From the NCBI RefSeq assembly GCF_017309185.1, contig NZ_JAEKJZ010000001.1:2046001-2110000 (forward strand): a stretch of 64,000 nucleotides of DNA, given 5' to 3'. This DNA comes from Roseibium aggregatum (GTDB taxonomy: Bacteria > Pseudomonadota > Alphaproteobacteria > Rhizobiales > Stappiaceae). Shown piece by piece: positions 8,770 to 17,008 of this stretch. Every line of letters starts with the position of its first letter. The first letter of the stretch is position 1. A program made the position numbers and the translations under genes. The notes under the pieces are model-generated. The model saw nothing but the letters and a program-made list of their open reading frames with translations. It ran no database searches and had not been told where the DNA came from.

Positions 8770-10242
8770 ATGCCTGCGGTACAGGAAACCATCGATCGGG
8801 TGAAAGCCATCGATGTCGACCAGTATAAATACGGCTTCGTAACGGATATCGAGTCTGAAAAGGGCGCGAAAGGCCTTTCTGAGGAAACGATCCGCTTTCT
8901 GTCCGCCAAGAAGAACGAACCGGAATGGATGACGGAATGGCGTCTCGACGCCTTGCGCCGCTTCCAGCAGATGGAAGAGCCGAGCTGGGCACGCGTTTCC
9001 TATCCCAAGATCGACTTCGACGACCTCTACTACTGGGCGGCTCCGAAATCCGTCGAAGGTCCGAAGAGCCTGGACGAGGTTGATCCGGAACTGCTGGCAA
9101 CCTACGAGAAACTGGGCATCCCGTTGGCCGAGCAGGAAATCCTGGCCGGCGTCGAGCCGAAGAACCGCGTCGCGGTCGACGCCGTGTTCGACAGTGTCTC
9201 GGTCGTCACCACGTTCAAGGAAGAGCTGAAAAAGGCAGGCGTTATTTTCTGCTCGATTTCCGAGGCCGTGCGTGAGTACCCGGATCTGGTGAAAAAGTAC
9301 CTCGGTTCCGTGGTGCCGGTCACCGACAACTACTATGCGACATTGAACTCGGCTGTCTTCTCAGACGGGTCCTTCGTCTATGTGCCCGAGGGCGTGCGTT
9401 GTCCGATGGAACTGTCGACCTACTTCCGGATCAACGAACAGAACACCGGACAGTTCGAGCGCACGCTGATCATCGCCGACAAGGGCGCCTATGTGTCCTA
9501 TCTGGAAGGCTGTACGGCGCCGCAGCGTGACGAGAACCAGCTTCACGCGGCTGTCGTTGAACTGGTTGCGCTGGATGACGCGGAGATCAAGTACTCCACC
9601 GTCCAGAACTGGTTCCCGGGCGACAAGAACGGCAAGGGCGGTATCTACAATTTCGTCACCAAGCGCGGCGACTGCCGGGGCAGGAACTCCAAGATCTCCT
9701 GGACCCAGGTGGAAACCGGCTCGGCGATCACCTGGAAATATCCGTCCTGCATCCTGCGCGGCGAGAATTCACGCGGCGAGTTCTATTCTATCGCCGTGTC
9801 GAACGGCTATCAGCAGATCGACAGCGGCACCAAGATGATCCACCTGGGCAAGAACACCTCCAGCCGGGTCATCTCCAAGGGGATTTCGGCCGGCAAGTCG
9901 GAAAACACCTATCGCGGGCTGATTTCCGCCCATAGGAAAGCCTCCAACGCGCGAAACTTCACCCAGTGCGACTCGCTGCTGATCGGTCAGGACTGTGGCG
10001 CGCACACGGTGCCGTACATCGAAAGCAAGAACGCATCGGCCCAGTTCGAACACGAGGCGACGACCTCGAAGATCTCCGACGATCAGATGTTCTACTGCCA
10101 GCAGCGCGGCATGTCCGAGGAAGAGGCCGTGGCGTTGATCGTCAACGGGTTCGTCAAGGACGTGATCCAGCAGTTGCCGATGGAATTCGCCGTCGAGGCG
10201 CAGAAGCTGATTTCGATCAGCCTGGAAGGTTCGGTGGGTTAA
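8770..10242 (+). CDS. sufB: Fe-S cluster assembly scaffold protein SufB
   Basis: A 490-residue SufB, a component of the SufBC2D scaffold that builds Fe-S clusters in the cytoplasm. Family stretches include [12 protein letters not shown] at the N-terminus, the beta-helix core with [38 protein letters not shown], and the C-terminal [19 protein letters not shown] and [15 protein letters not shown] chose ATG 8770 rather than the longer frame from 8725, because GGAGGT stands 5 bases upstream and the protein then begins [11 protein letters not shown] as in relatives. It follows the desulfurase within the operon. Confidence 0.97.
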   Translation: MPAVQETIDRVKAIDVDQYKYGFVTDIESEKGAKGLSEETIRFLSAKKNEPEWMTEWRLDALRRFQQMEEPSWARVSYPKIDFDDLYYWAAPKSVEGPKSLDEVDPELLATYEKLGIPLAEQEILAGVEPKNRVAVDAVFDSVSVVTTFKEELKKAGVIFCSISEAVREYPDLVKKYLGSVVPVTDNYYATLNSAVFSDGSFVYVPEGVRCPMELSTYFRINEQNTGQFERTLIIADKGAYVSYLEGCTAPQRDENQLHAAVVELVALDDAEIKYSTVQNWFPGDKNGKGGIYNFVTKRGDCRGRNSKISWTQVETGSAITWKYPSCILRGENSRGEFYSIAVSNGYQQIDSGTKMIHLGKNTSSRVISKGISAGKSENTYRGLISAHRKASNARNFTQCDSLLIGQDCGAHTVPYIESKNASAQFEHEATTSKISDDQMFYCQQRGMSEEEAVALIVNGFVKDVIQQLPMEFAVEAQKLISISLEGSVG

Positions 10243-10260
10243 AAGAGGAAGCCGAAGAGC

Positions 10261-10440
10261 ATGCAGATTTCAGCAAAGCCGGCACTTGCTTTGGTCCTTG
10301 GGCCTGATGTGCTGTTTGCTTTTGCGATGCTCTTCCGGCTGCTGATCAGGCCGTATCCGAAATACTGGCCAGATGAATCGAATCTGAGATCAGCCTCTTT
10401 TGGTGGCTGGTTCGGTAAGGCGGGTATGGAGATTGGATAG
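10261..10440 (+). CDS. Possible 59-residue small ORF between sufB and sufC
   Basis: A short open frame of 59 codons starts at ATG 10261, with AGAGGAAG upstream, and stops three bases before the next ORF. It has a hydrophobic stretch (about residues 8-28, VLGPDVLFAFAMLFRLLI) followed by an aromatic, Gly-rich tail, so a one-helix membrane peptide is possible. I recognise no family. Tight spacing to the ORF at 10444 favours translation, but third-position composition is only weakly coding-like and it may be chance. Confidence 0.35.
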   Translation: MQISAKPALALVLGPDVLFAFAMLFRLLIRPYPKYWPDESNLRSASFGGWFGKAGMEIG

Positions 10441-10443
10441 CCA

Positions 10444-10797
10444 ATGGCAATGGCTGACAAGACAGACTGCCTTGAACTAGGCATAGCGCAGGCTCAGGCC
10501 GCCGCGGCACAGAGACGCCTATCCGAAAAGGACGGGCTGAAAGAACAACATCGATTTGTCCGTCACGAAATGACGGAGCGCGTGCTCTTTCTGCTGGCGA
10601 TCCTGCTCCTTTTGGTGACGGCCATCCTGACGACGGTCGACATCGCATTCGGCTTGTTGGGGCTTGCAGTTGTTGCCGTGTTTGCAATGAAAATCTGGCG
10701 AACAGCCGCAGTTCGCGAAAAAAGACTTCAGGATCTCCGCCGGATGGCGGAGCAGAAACAGACGACGAAAAACGCTACGGAAATCAAAGATGCTTGA
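10444..10797 (+). CDS. Small two-helix membrane protein inside the suf operon
   Basis: A 117-residue protein of unknown function. An Ala/Gln-rich polar N-terminus is followed by about 38 hydrophobic residues (VLFLLAILLLLVTAILTT and FGLLGLAVVAVFAMKIW), enough for two membrane helices with a short turn, then a basic, Gln-rich coiled tail. Its last codons overlap the start of sufC by 8 bases, a sign of translational coupling and a real gene. I know no suf component with this layout. It may be a lineage-specific hypothetical, and membrane tethering of the SUF complex would be speculation. Confidence 0.65.
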   Translation: MAMADKTDCLELGIAQAQAAAAQRRLSEKDGLKEQHRFVRHEMTERVLFLLAILLLLVTAILTTVDIAFGLLGLAVVAVFAMKIWRTAAVREKRLQDLRRMAEQKQTTKNATEIKDA

Positions 10798-11545
10798 GAT
10801 CAAAAATCTGCACGCCCGCATCGCGGAAGACGAAACCGAAATCCTGCGCGGCATCGACCTGAAGGTGAATGCCGGAGAAGTCCATGCCATCATGGGCCCG
10901 AACGGATCGGGCAAGTCGACCCTGTCCTACATTCTGGCCGGCAAGGACGACTATGAGGTCACGGAAGGCGAAATCCTCTTCAACGGCGAGAATTTGCTGG
11001 ACATGGAGCCGGATGAGCGCGCCGCTGCTGGCCTGTTCCTGGCGTTCCAGTATCCGCTCGAAATTCCGGGTGTCGCCACCATGGAATTTTTGAAGACGGC
11101 AATGAACGCGCAGCGCAAGGCGCGCGGCGAGGAAGCGCTGTCCATTCCGGAGTTCATGAAGCGGGTCAAGGAGCAGGCGGCTGATCTGAACGTCTCCATG
11201 GACATGCTCAAGCGTCCGCTCAATGTCGGCTTTTCCGGCGGCGAGAAGAAGCGCTCGGAGATCCTGCAGATGTCGCTTCTTGAGCCGAAACTCTGTGTTC
11301 TCGACGAAACCGATTCCGGCCTCGACATCGACGCCCTGCGGATCGTCTCTGAAGGCGTCAACAAGCTGCGCTCTCCCGAGCGCGCCATGATCGTGATCAC
11401 CCACTACCAGCGCTTGCTCGATCACATCGTTCCGGACGTCGTGCATGTCCTGTCCAAGGGCCGGATCGTGAAGACCGGTGGCAAGGAACTGGCGCTTGAG
11501 CTCGAAAAGAACGGTTACGCCGATTATATCGACGCGGCGGCTTGA
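10790..11545 (+). CDS. sufC: Fe-S cluster assembly ATPase SufC
   Basis: A 251-residue ABC-type ATPase that drives conformational change of the SufBC2D scaffold; cytoplasmic, not a transporter. Walker A is GPNGSGKST (about residues 35-43). The SufC-type signature is NVGFSGGEKKRSEILQM, and Walker B is LCVLDETDSGLDIDAL, with the SufC-specific Glu-Thr-Asp-Ser after the aspartate. The family stretch GLFLAFQYPLEIPGV is present. The start ATG 10790 lies within the end of the preceding small ORF, and sufD follows within 15 bases, so the genes are co-translated. Confidence 0.97.
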   Translation: MLEIKNLHARIAEDETEILRGIDLKVNAGEVHAIMGPNGSGKSTLSYILAGKDDYEVTEGEILFNGENLLDMEPDERAAAGLFLAFQYPLEIPGVATMEFLKTAMNAQRKARGEEALSIPEFMKRVKEQAADLNVSMDMLKRPLNVGFSGGEKKRSEILQMSLLEPKLCVLDETDSGLDIDALRIVSEGVNKLRSPERAMIVITHYQRLLDHIVPDVVHVLSKGRIVKTGGKELALELEKNGYADYIDAAA

Positions 11546-11559
11546 GGGAGCGAAGCGAC

Positions 11560-12879
11560 ATGAACGCAAATGCACCCATCCAGAAGACCCAGGCCGAAAG
11601 CGATCTGTTGTCCCGGTTCGAAACGACCAGGGCTGAGTTGCCCGGTTCGGTGACCGTGACGGCTCTGCGCGAAGCCGCGCTCGGCCAGATCCGTGACCGC
11701 GGCCTGCCGCACCGCCGGGTCGAAGAGTACAAGTACTCGGACCTGCGGGCCTTCATGAAGTCGGCCGCGCCGCTGGCTGCGGCGACGGACCTGGCTGCAA
11801 CGAAGGCCGTTGTGGAGAGCGCCGAGACATTCGGCGATCTCGACCGCTACCGAGTGGTCGTCGCCAACGGTGTGTTCCAGCCGGAGCTGTCCGACGTCGA
11901 CCAGCTTCTCGCCGAAGGTGTGTCGGTGTTCAGCTTCGCCGATACGCTGGATGACGCGGATGCAAGCCAGATGCTCAAGACACCGAAAACCGGTCCAGAG
12001 GACGGCGTCGTCGCTCTCAACACGGCATTTGTCAGGGGCGGCGTGGTGATTGCCGTCAAGAGCGGCGTGGAAGTGTCAAAGCCCATTGAACTTGTGCAGG
12101 TCGCGACAAGCGCCGGCGCGCAGGCGGTCCGCAACGCGGTGACCCTCGGCGAAGGGGCAAAACTCCACCTGCTTGAGACCTTTGTCGGCGACACGGGAGC
12201 GGGCGAGCTCAACACGGTCTTCGACTACAACGTCAGCGACAAGGCCTCCCTTGCGGCGACACGCCTGATGACCGGTAAGACCGAAGCCGCGCGCCTGTTC
12301 ACCAGCATTGCGACCCTTGGCGCGGAAGCCGAGTTCAAGTCACTCGGTTTCATCGCAGGTCCGCGCTTCACGCGCAATCAGCAGTTTGTCAATTTTGCCG
12401 GCGAAAACTCAGAGGCGAACATCTATGGCGTCTCGATGGCCGGCGGCGAGGACCTTGCGGACCAGACGCTGATCGTCGATCACGCGGTTCCGCATTGCAA
12501 CAGCCGCGAGTTCTTCAAGACCGTTCTCGACGGGCGCGCCAAGGGCGTCTATCAGGGGCGTATCAATGTCGCGCCCCATGCGCAGAAGACCGATGGCGAG
12601 ATGATGACCCAGGCTCTGCTCCTGTCCGAGGACGCCGAGATGGCCAACAAGCCGGAGCTGGAGATTTTCGCCGACGACGTCATCTGTGCCCATGGCGCGA
12701 CCAGCGGTCAGATTGACGAGGATCTGCTCTTCTACCTGCGCGCCCGGGGCATTCCGGAAGACGAGGCGAAAACGCTTCTCGTACTGGCGTTTCTCTCGGA
12801 AGCAATTGAAGAGTACGATGAAGAGGACGTGACAGAAGGCTTGGAAACGCGCGTTCGAGACTGGCTCGCCAGTCACTAA
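11560..12879 (+). CDS. sufD: Fe-S cluster assembly protein SufD
   Basis: A 439-residue SufD, the SufB paralogue in the SufBC2D scaffold. Recognisable stretches are PHRRVEEYKYSDLRAFM near residue 48, the beta-helix middle, and the C-terminal family core HNAP-like INVAPHAQKTDGEMMTQALL with KPELEIFADDVICAHGAT, where the conserved His near ICAHGAT is required in the E. coli protein. ATG 11560 is preferred over an upstream TTG at 11542 because GGGAG lies 9 bases before it and the TTG overlaps the sufC stop region. sufS follows 42 bases later. Confidence 0.96.
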   Translation: MNANAPIQKTQAESDLLSRFETTRAELPGSVTVTALREAALGQIRDRGLPHRRVEEYKYSDLRAFMKSAAPLAAATDLAATKAVVESAETFGDLDRYRVVVANGVFQPELSDVDQLLAEGVSVFSFADTLDDADASQMLKTPKTGPEDGVVALNTAFVRGGVVIAVKSGVEVSKPIELVQVATSAGAQAVRNAVTLGEGAKLHLLETFVGDTGAGELNTVFDYNVSDKASLAATRLMTGKTEAARLFTSIATLGAEAEFKSLGFIAGPRFTRNQQFVNFAGENSEANIYGVSMAGGEDLADQTLIVDHAVPHCNSREFFKTVLDGRAKGVYQGRINVAPHAQKTDGEMMTQALLLSEDAEMANKPELEIFADDVICAHGATSGQIDEDLLFYLRARGIPEDEAKTLLVLAFLSEAIEEYDEEDVTEGLETRVRDWLASH

Positions 12880-12921
12880 GCAGGCGCGCAAAACCGGCAC
12901 GGGAAACGGGAGCAGCACCGC

Positions 12922-14178
12922 ATGACGGTCGCAACAGCACAAGAGACAATTCAAGCACCGGGCTACGACGTCGAAGCCGTTCGCAAGGATTTTCCGATCC
13001 TGTCGCGTGAGGTCTACGGAAAACCGCTCGTCTATCTGGACAATGGCGCTTCCGCCCAGAAGCCGGCGGCCGTCATTGACGCGATCGCCAAGGCATATTC
13101 GGAAGAATACGCCAATGTGCACCGGGGCCTGCATTTCCTCTCCAACACGGCGACCGACAATTACGAGGCCGCACGCGAGAAGGTGCGCCGATTTCTCAAT
13201 GCCGGTTCGCCGGAGGAGATCGTTTTCACGAAATCCACCACCGAGGCGATCAATCTGGTCTCTTACGGTCTGGGCCCCGACTATTTCAGCGACGGCGGCG
13301 AGATCGTCCTGTCGATCATGGAGCACCACTCCAACATCGTTCCCTGGCATTTTCACCGGGAACGTCATGGAGCGAAGCTTACCTGGCTCTATGTACGAGA
13401 AGACGGCTCGTTCGACCTGGATGCCTTCGCCGACGCACTCTCGGACAAGACCAGGCTCGTTGCCATCACCCACATGTCTAACGTCCTGGGGACGGTCGTG
13501 CCGGTCAAGGAGGTTTGCCGGATCGCTCATGAGCGCGGTATTCCGGTGCTTGTCGACGGCAGCCAGGCGGCGGTGCACCTGCCGGTGGACGTTCAGGACA
13601 TCGATTGCGATTACTATGTCTTCACAGGTCACAAGGTCTACGGTCCCACCGGCATCGGAGTGCTTTGGGCCAAGCCCGAGCGGCTGAAGGCCTTGCGTCC
13701 GTTTAACGGTGGCGGCGAGATGATCCTCGACGTGACCGAGGACATGGTCACCTACAATGATCCGCCGCACCGCTTCGAAGCGGGAACGCCCCCCATCGTT
13801 CAGGCAATCGGACTGGGGGCAGCGCTCGATTACATGGATGCGCTCGGTCGCGAGAACATTGCCCGTCACGAGGCCGATCTGAAGGACTACGCCCACAGGC
13901 GATTGAAAGAAATCAACGCTCTTCGTATCTTCGGTGAAGCACCGGGAAAGGGAGCCATCGTTTCTTTTGAGATAAAGGGGGCACATGCGCATGATGTCGC
14001 GACGATCATCGACCGGTCAGGGGTTGCGGTGAGGGCTGGTACCCATTGCGCCCAACCCCTCTTGGCAAAATACGGTGTGACCTCTACATGTCGGGCGAGC
14101 TTCGGCCTTTATAATACGCGCGCGGAAGTCGACGCGCTTTATGAGGCCCTGTTGCGGGCACAGAGCTTTTTCGGGTAA
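12922..14178 (+). CDS. sufS: Class II cysteine desulfurase SufS
   Basis: A 418-residue class II (SufS/CsdA) cysteine desulfurase supplying persulfide sulfur to the SUF scaffold. PLP-lysine K238 is in FTGHKVYGPTG; catalytic C376 is in RAGTHCAQP, within the short loop typical of class II. VYLDNGASAQKP, NVHRGLHFLSN and EHHSNIVPW are family motifs. No SufE is seen in the window; the C-terminal operon genes sufT and sufA follow at once. ATG 12922 has GGGAG upstream. Confidence 0.97.
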   Translation: MTVATAQETIQAPGYDVEAVRKDFPILSREVYGKPLVYLDNGASAQKPAAVIDAIAKAYSEEYANVHRGLHFLSNTATDNYEAAREKVRRFLNAGSPEEIVFTKSTTEAINLVSYGLGPDYFSDGGEIVLSIMEHHSNIVPWHFHRERHGAKLTWLYVREDGSFDLDAFADALSDKTRLVAITHMSNVLGTVVPVKEVCRIAHERGIPVLVDGSQAAVHLPVDVQDIDCDYYVFTGHKVYGPTGIGVLWAKPERLKALRPFNGGGEMILDVTEDMVTYNDPPHRFEAGTPPIVQAIGLGAALDYMDALGRENIARHEADLKDYAHRRLKEINALRIFGEAPGKGAIVSFEIKGAHAHDVATIIDRSGVAVRAGTHCAQPLLAKYGVTSTCRASFGLYNTRAEVDALYEALLRAQSFFG

Positions 14179-14192
14179 GGACGGATCCCAGC

Positions 14193-14588
14193 ATGGAAAA
14201 TGCGACCACGATCGACACCAACGCGGCCGGCGAAGAGCTTCAGACAGAAGTCTCCACCGTGAGCGCTATTCCGATGGAAGAACTCGACCGGCTGACGACC
14301 GACATCATCGGTGCGTTGAAGTCCGTGTATGACCCGGAAATTCCCTGCGATATCTACGAGTTGGGCCTGATCTACAAGGTCGATATCGAGGATGACAGGT
14401 CGATCAACATCGACATGACCCTGACCGCCCCCGGCTGCCCGGTCGCCGGCGAAATGCCGGGCTGGGTGGAAAACGCGGTATCCTCGGTTCCCGGTGTCGG
14501 GCCGGTCAATGTGGACATGGTTTTCGATCCGCCCTGGACGCCGGACCGGATGTCGGATGAAGCGAAGGTTGCCCTGAACTGGTATTAG
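14193..14588 (+). CDS. sufT: SUF system Fe-S assembly protein, MIP18/PaaD (DUF59) family
   Basis: A 131-residue member of the MIP18 family, homologous to SufT and the eukaryotic CIA factor MIP18, involved in Fe-S cluster maturation. The domain spans about residues 30-125 with VYDPEIPCDIYELGLIYKV, the TAPGCPVAGEMP loop holding the conserved cysteine, and VDMVFDPPWTPDRMSDEAK at the end. The first 25 or so residues are a variable polar extension. It starts 14 bases after sufS and precedes sufA, so it belongs to the operon. The exact biochemical role in bacteria is unsettled. Confidence 0.9.
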   Translation: MENATTIDTNAAGEELQTEVSTVSAIPMEELDRLTTDIIGALKSVYDPEIPCDIYELGLIYKVDIEDDRSINIDMTLTAPGCPVAGEMPGWVENAVSSVPGVGPVNVDMVFDPPWTPDRMSDEAKVALNWY

Positions 14589-14656
14589 GACCATATTTCT
14601 TTTAGCCCGTGAAACCATTCAATCGGGTCTGAAGGTACGGATCGAAAGAGGAAAAC

Positions 14657-15034
14657 ATGGCTGCCGCCGGCAAATTCCAGGTAATGTCCCTTACAGACGC
14701 AGCAGCAGACCGTGTCAGGGACCTTGTCGAAAATTCCGACAAGGAAGCCGTCGGCTTGCGCATCGGCATCAAGAAGGGCGGCTGCGCTGGCATGGAATAC
14801 ACCATGGAACTGGTTGAGGACACTCAGCCGGGCGACGATGTGATTGAAGACAAGGGGGCAAGGCTTTTTGTCGATCCGTCGGCGGTTCTTTTTCTGCTTG
14901 GCACCGAAATGGATTTCGAGGTGACCAAGTTCCGGTCCGGTTTCGTATTCAAGAACCCGAATGAAGTGTCCGCCTGCGGCTGCGGAGAATCCGTCACTCT
15001 CCAGGCCGCGGATCTGAGCGCCCTGGCGCGTTAG
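14657..15034 (+). CDS. sufA: A-type Fe-S carrier SufA (HesB/IscA family)
   Basis: A 125-residue A-type carrier that receives clusters from SufBCD and delivers them to target proteins. The three ligand cysteines are present: one in KKGGCAGMEYTM (about residue 43) and two in SACGCGESV near the C-terminus. AGAGGAAAAC immediately before ATG 14657 is a strong ribosome site. It is the last gene of the suf run. A second A-type carrier, ErpA-like, is encoded at 23558-23899. Confidence 0.94.
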   Translation: MAAAGKFQVMSLTDAAADRVRDLVENSDKEAVGLRIGIKKGGCAGMEYTMELVEDTQPGDDVIEDKGARLFVDPSAVLFLLGTEMDFEVTKFRSGFVFKNPNEVSACGCGESVTLQAADLSALAR

Positions 15035-15101
15035 AATACGGTCCGATAACAATCAGGCGGAGCCAACTATCGTCTGACACATTGTCTTTCCTGAGGTTTT
15101 T

Positions 15102-15764
15102 ATGAGTTTGTTCGACCGGCTCAAAGCCGACGCACGCCCGCAGTGGGCCGATTACACCAGGCATGCGTTCGTCAGGCAGCTTGGCGACGGATCTCTGCCG
15201 CTAGAAAGTTTCAGGCATTATCTCGTTCAGGACTACCTTTTCCTGATCCAGTTCGCTCGGGCGTATGCCCTTGCCGTCTACAAGAGCCAGACGACGCAGG
15301 ACATGCGCCGCTCGCTCGAAGGGGTGAAGGCAATCCTCGATGTGGAGCTGGAGCTGCACATCGAGATCTGCGGCACCTGGGGCATGTCCCGGGCCGAAAT
15401 CGAGAACGCGCATGAGGATACGCCGACCATGGCCTATACCCGTTTCGTTCTGGACGCAGGCATGTCGGGCGATCTTCTCGACCTGCAGACAGCCCTGGCC
15501 CCCTGCGTTCTGGGATACGCCGAAATAGGGTCTTGGCTACAGGCGGAGGGGGCCGGTGGTCCCGACAATCCCTATCGGCGCTGGATCGCCGAGTACTCCG
15601 GCGATGCCTATCAGCAACTCGCGCGTGACTTTGAAAGCTGGTTCAACGAAACAGCGGACCAATCCCTGACCGAGCACAGGTATCCGCGCGTGTTCTCGCT
15701 GTTCGAAAAGGCATGCAGGCTGGAAAGCGACTTCTGGCAGATGGGGTTCAGAGCGGGAAACTGA
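15102..15764 (+). CDS. tenA: TenA family thiaminase II / aminopyrimidine aminohydrolase
   Basis: A 220-residue all-helical TenA enzyme that hydrolyses thiamin or its degradation product aminomethyl-aminopyrimidine for thiamin salvage. Family landmarks are FRHYLVQDYLFLIQFARAYA with an active-site Asp and Tyr, and ALAPCVLGYAEIGSWL, whose cysteine places it in the TenA_C class; a conserved Glu sits near the C-terminal KACRLESDFW. The 67-base gap after sufA has no TPP riboswitch. It could be read through from suf or have a weak own promoter. It converges with the diguanylate cyclase gene. Confidence 0.92.
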   Translation: MSLFDRLKADARPQWADYTRHAFVRQLGDGSLPLESFRHYLVQDYLFLIQFARAYALAVYKSQTTQDMRRSLEGVKAILDVELELHIEICGTWGMSRAEIENAHEDTPTMAYTRFVLDAGMSGDLLDLQTALAPCVLGYAEIGSWLQAEGAGGPDNPYRRWIAEYSGDAYQQLARDFESWFNETADQSLTEHRYPRVFSLFEKACRLESDFWQMGFRAGN

Positions 15765-15826
15765 CCCCGGCAGCCTTGCAAACAGAAATGAGACGGCCTG
15801 GCTGTTATCCCAATTGACGGACGGCG

Positions 15827-16885
15827 TCAGGCGACCTTCTCTTCCTCGGTATCGTCGATGTCCTGCTCGGTCCTGACCAGGTTGCGGCCGTCGCCCTTTG
15901 CCGCGTAAAGCGCCTTGTCGGCGCGCGCAACGATGGAGTGGGCTGTGTCCATGTCCCGATACGTGGCGATTCCGACGGAAATCGTGACCCGTCCGAGGTT
16001 TTCTCCTGTCGAGCGTTTCACAAGCTCCTTCGACATGACCGCCAGCCGGATACGCTCACCGATTTCGGCGGCATCCTTCGTGGAAACATTCGGCAGCAGG
16101 ATCGCAAATTCCTCGCCGCCGTAACGGCAGGCAATGTCCTCGGACTTGACGTTTTGCTTCACGGCAAGGGCAACAAGCCGCAATACCTGGTCGCCGGTCT
16201 GGTGACCGTAGGTATCGTTGAAAGCCTTGAAATGATCGATATCGGTCAGAACCAGAGCGAAGCCTCGTCCGCTTTCGTGGAACTGGTCAACCAGGCGTTC
16301 AATGGAGTTTTCAAAATGTTTTCTGTTATTGAGCGTGGTCAGCTCGTCCGTAAGCGACTCGTAGCGGATCGCCTCAAGAGACGATTGAAGGGTTTCGATC
16401 TGCTTCTTCGATTCCAGAAGCTGGCTTTCCAGCTTGCGGTTCGAGGTTACCGCTTTTTGTGTCGACTTCACCAGATGGGTCACATAAGTCTGTAGCTTGC
16501 TCGCATCGGTGACGGTCTTGATCTTGGCGCTCGCCTTTTCCAGCGCCTGTCCGTAGTCGGAGGTGGCGTCCGCGCTCAACTGCAACGAATCGACCAGTTC
16601 CTCGACTTCTTTGGAAACTTTGGACCCCACCTCGTCCAGGCGGTCTCCCAAACGGGTCGGCGACAGGAACCTACCGTAAAGGGTAAGCATCTCGTCGGTG
16701 CTGACGCGTCCGTTTGTCTTCAGTGTTTCGTTGATGGCGCGGTTGAGACCCTGATTGTAACCAGCCGAATACGTGTACCAGAGTTCATAAGAACGTGGGT
16801 AAGCTGGCAACGTGTTCTTCTTGATATAGCTGATAGCGGATTCACCATATTTGATGGTCCGCTTATGGTCGTCTTCTTCCGCCAT
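15827..16885 (-). CDS. Cytoplasmic diguanylate cyclase (GGDEF domain)
   Basis: A 352-residue GGDEF enzyme that makes cyclic di-GMP from GTP. The N-terminal 170 residues have no membrane helix and contain helical stretches (about 125-185 coiled coil, NRKLESQLLESKKQIETLQ), probably for dimerisation. The GGDEF domain (about 185-340) has YESLTDELTTLNNRKHFE, the metal-binding LVLTDIDHFKAFNDTYGH and the active site RYGGEEFAILLP. The allosteric I-site, RxxD in canonical enzymes, is KSED here. ATG 16885 is chosen over GTG 16891 because GAGAGAG stands 5 bases upstream. A perfect CtrA-type box lies 78 bases upstream, suggesting cell-cycle control. Confidence 0.92.
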   Translation of the reverse strand: MAEEDDHKRTIKYGESAISYIKKNTLPAYPRSYELWYTYSAGYNQGLNRAINETLKTNGRVSTDEMLTLYGRFLSPTRLGDRLDEVGSKVSKEVEELVDSLQLSADATSDYGQALEKASAKIKTVTDASKLQTYVTHLVKSTQKAVTSNRKLESQLLESKKQIETLQSSLEAIRYESLTDELTTLNNRKHFENSIERLVDQFHESGRGFALVLTDIDHFKAFNDTYGHQTGDQVLRLVALAVKQNVKSEDIACRYGGEEFAILLPNVSTKDAAEIGERIRLAVMSKELVKRSTGENLGRVTISVGIATYRDMDTAHSIVARADKALYAAKGDGRNLVRTEQDIDDTEEEKVA

Positions 16886-16962
16886 AAACACTCTCTCGAT
16901 GGAGTATCGCGAATCCGCCCCACACGGTTGCGAGTCCTAGTGTTGAAACTCGGATGGAAAAT

Positions 16963-16977
16963 TTAAGGACACGTTAA
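16963..16977. promoter_or_regulatory. CtrA-type binding site (TTAA-N7-TTAA)
   Basis: TTAAGGACACGTTAA fits the full CtrA consensus TTAA-N7-TTAA with no mismatch. It lies 78 bases upstream of the diguanylate cyclase start and 32 bases past the end of the helicase gene, where a promoter for the cyclase is expected. Confidence 0.65.
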
Positions 16978-17008
16978 GTCTAAGGCTGATTATTAGTAAA
17001 ACTAGCGA

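Noticed and set aside
15035..15101. TPP riboswitch before tenA
   Set aside because: The gap is only 67 bases and lacks the CTGAGA and ACCTGA signature elements.
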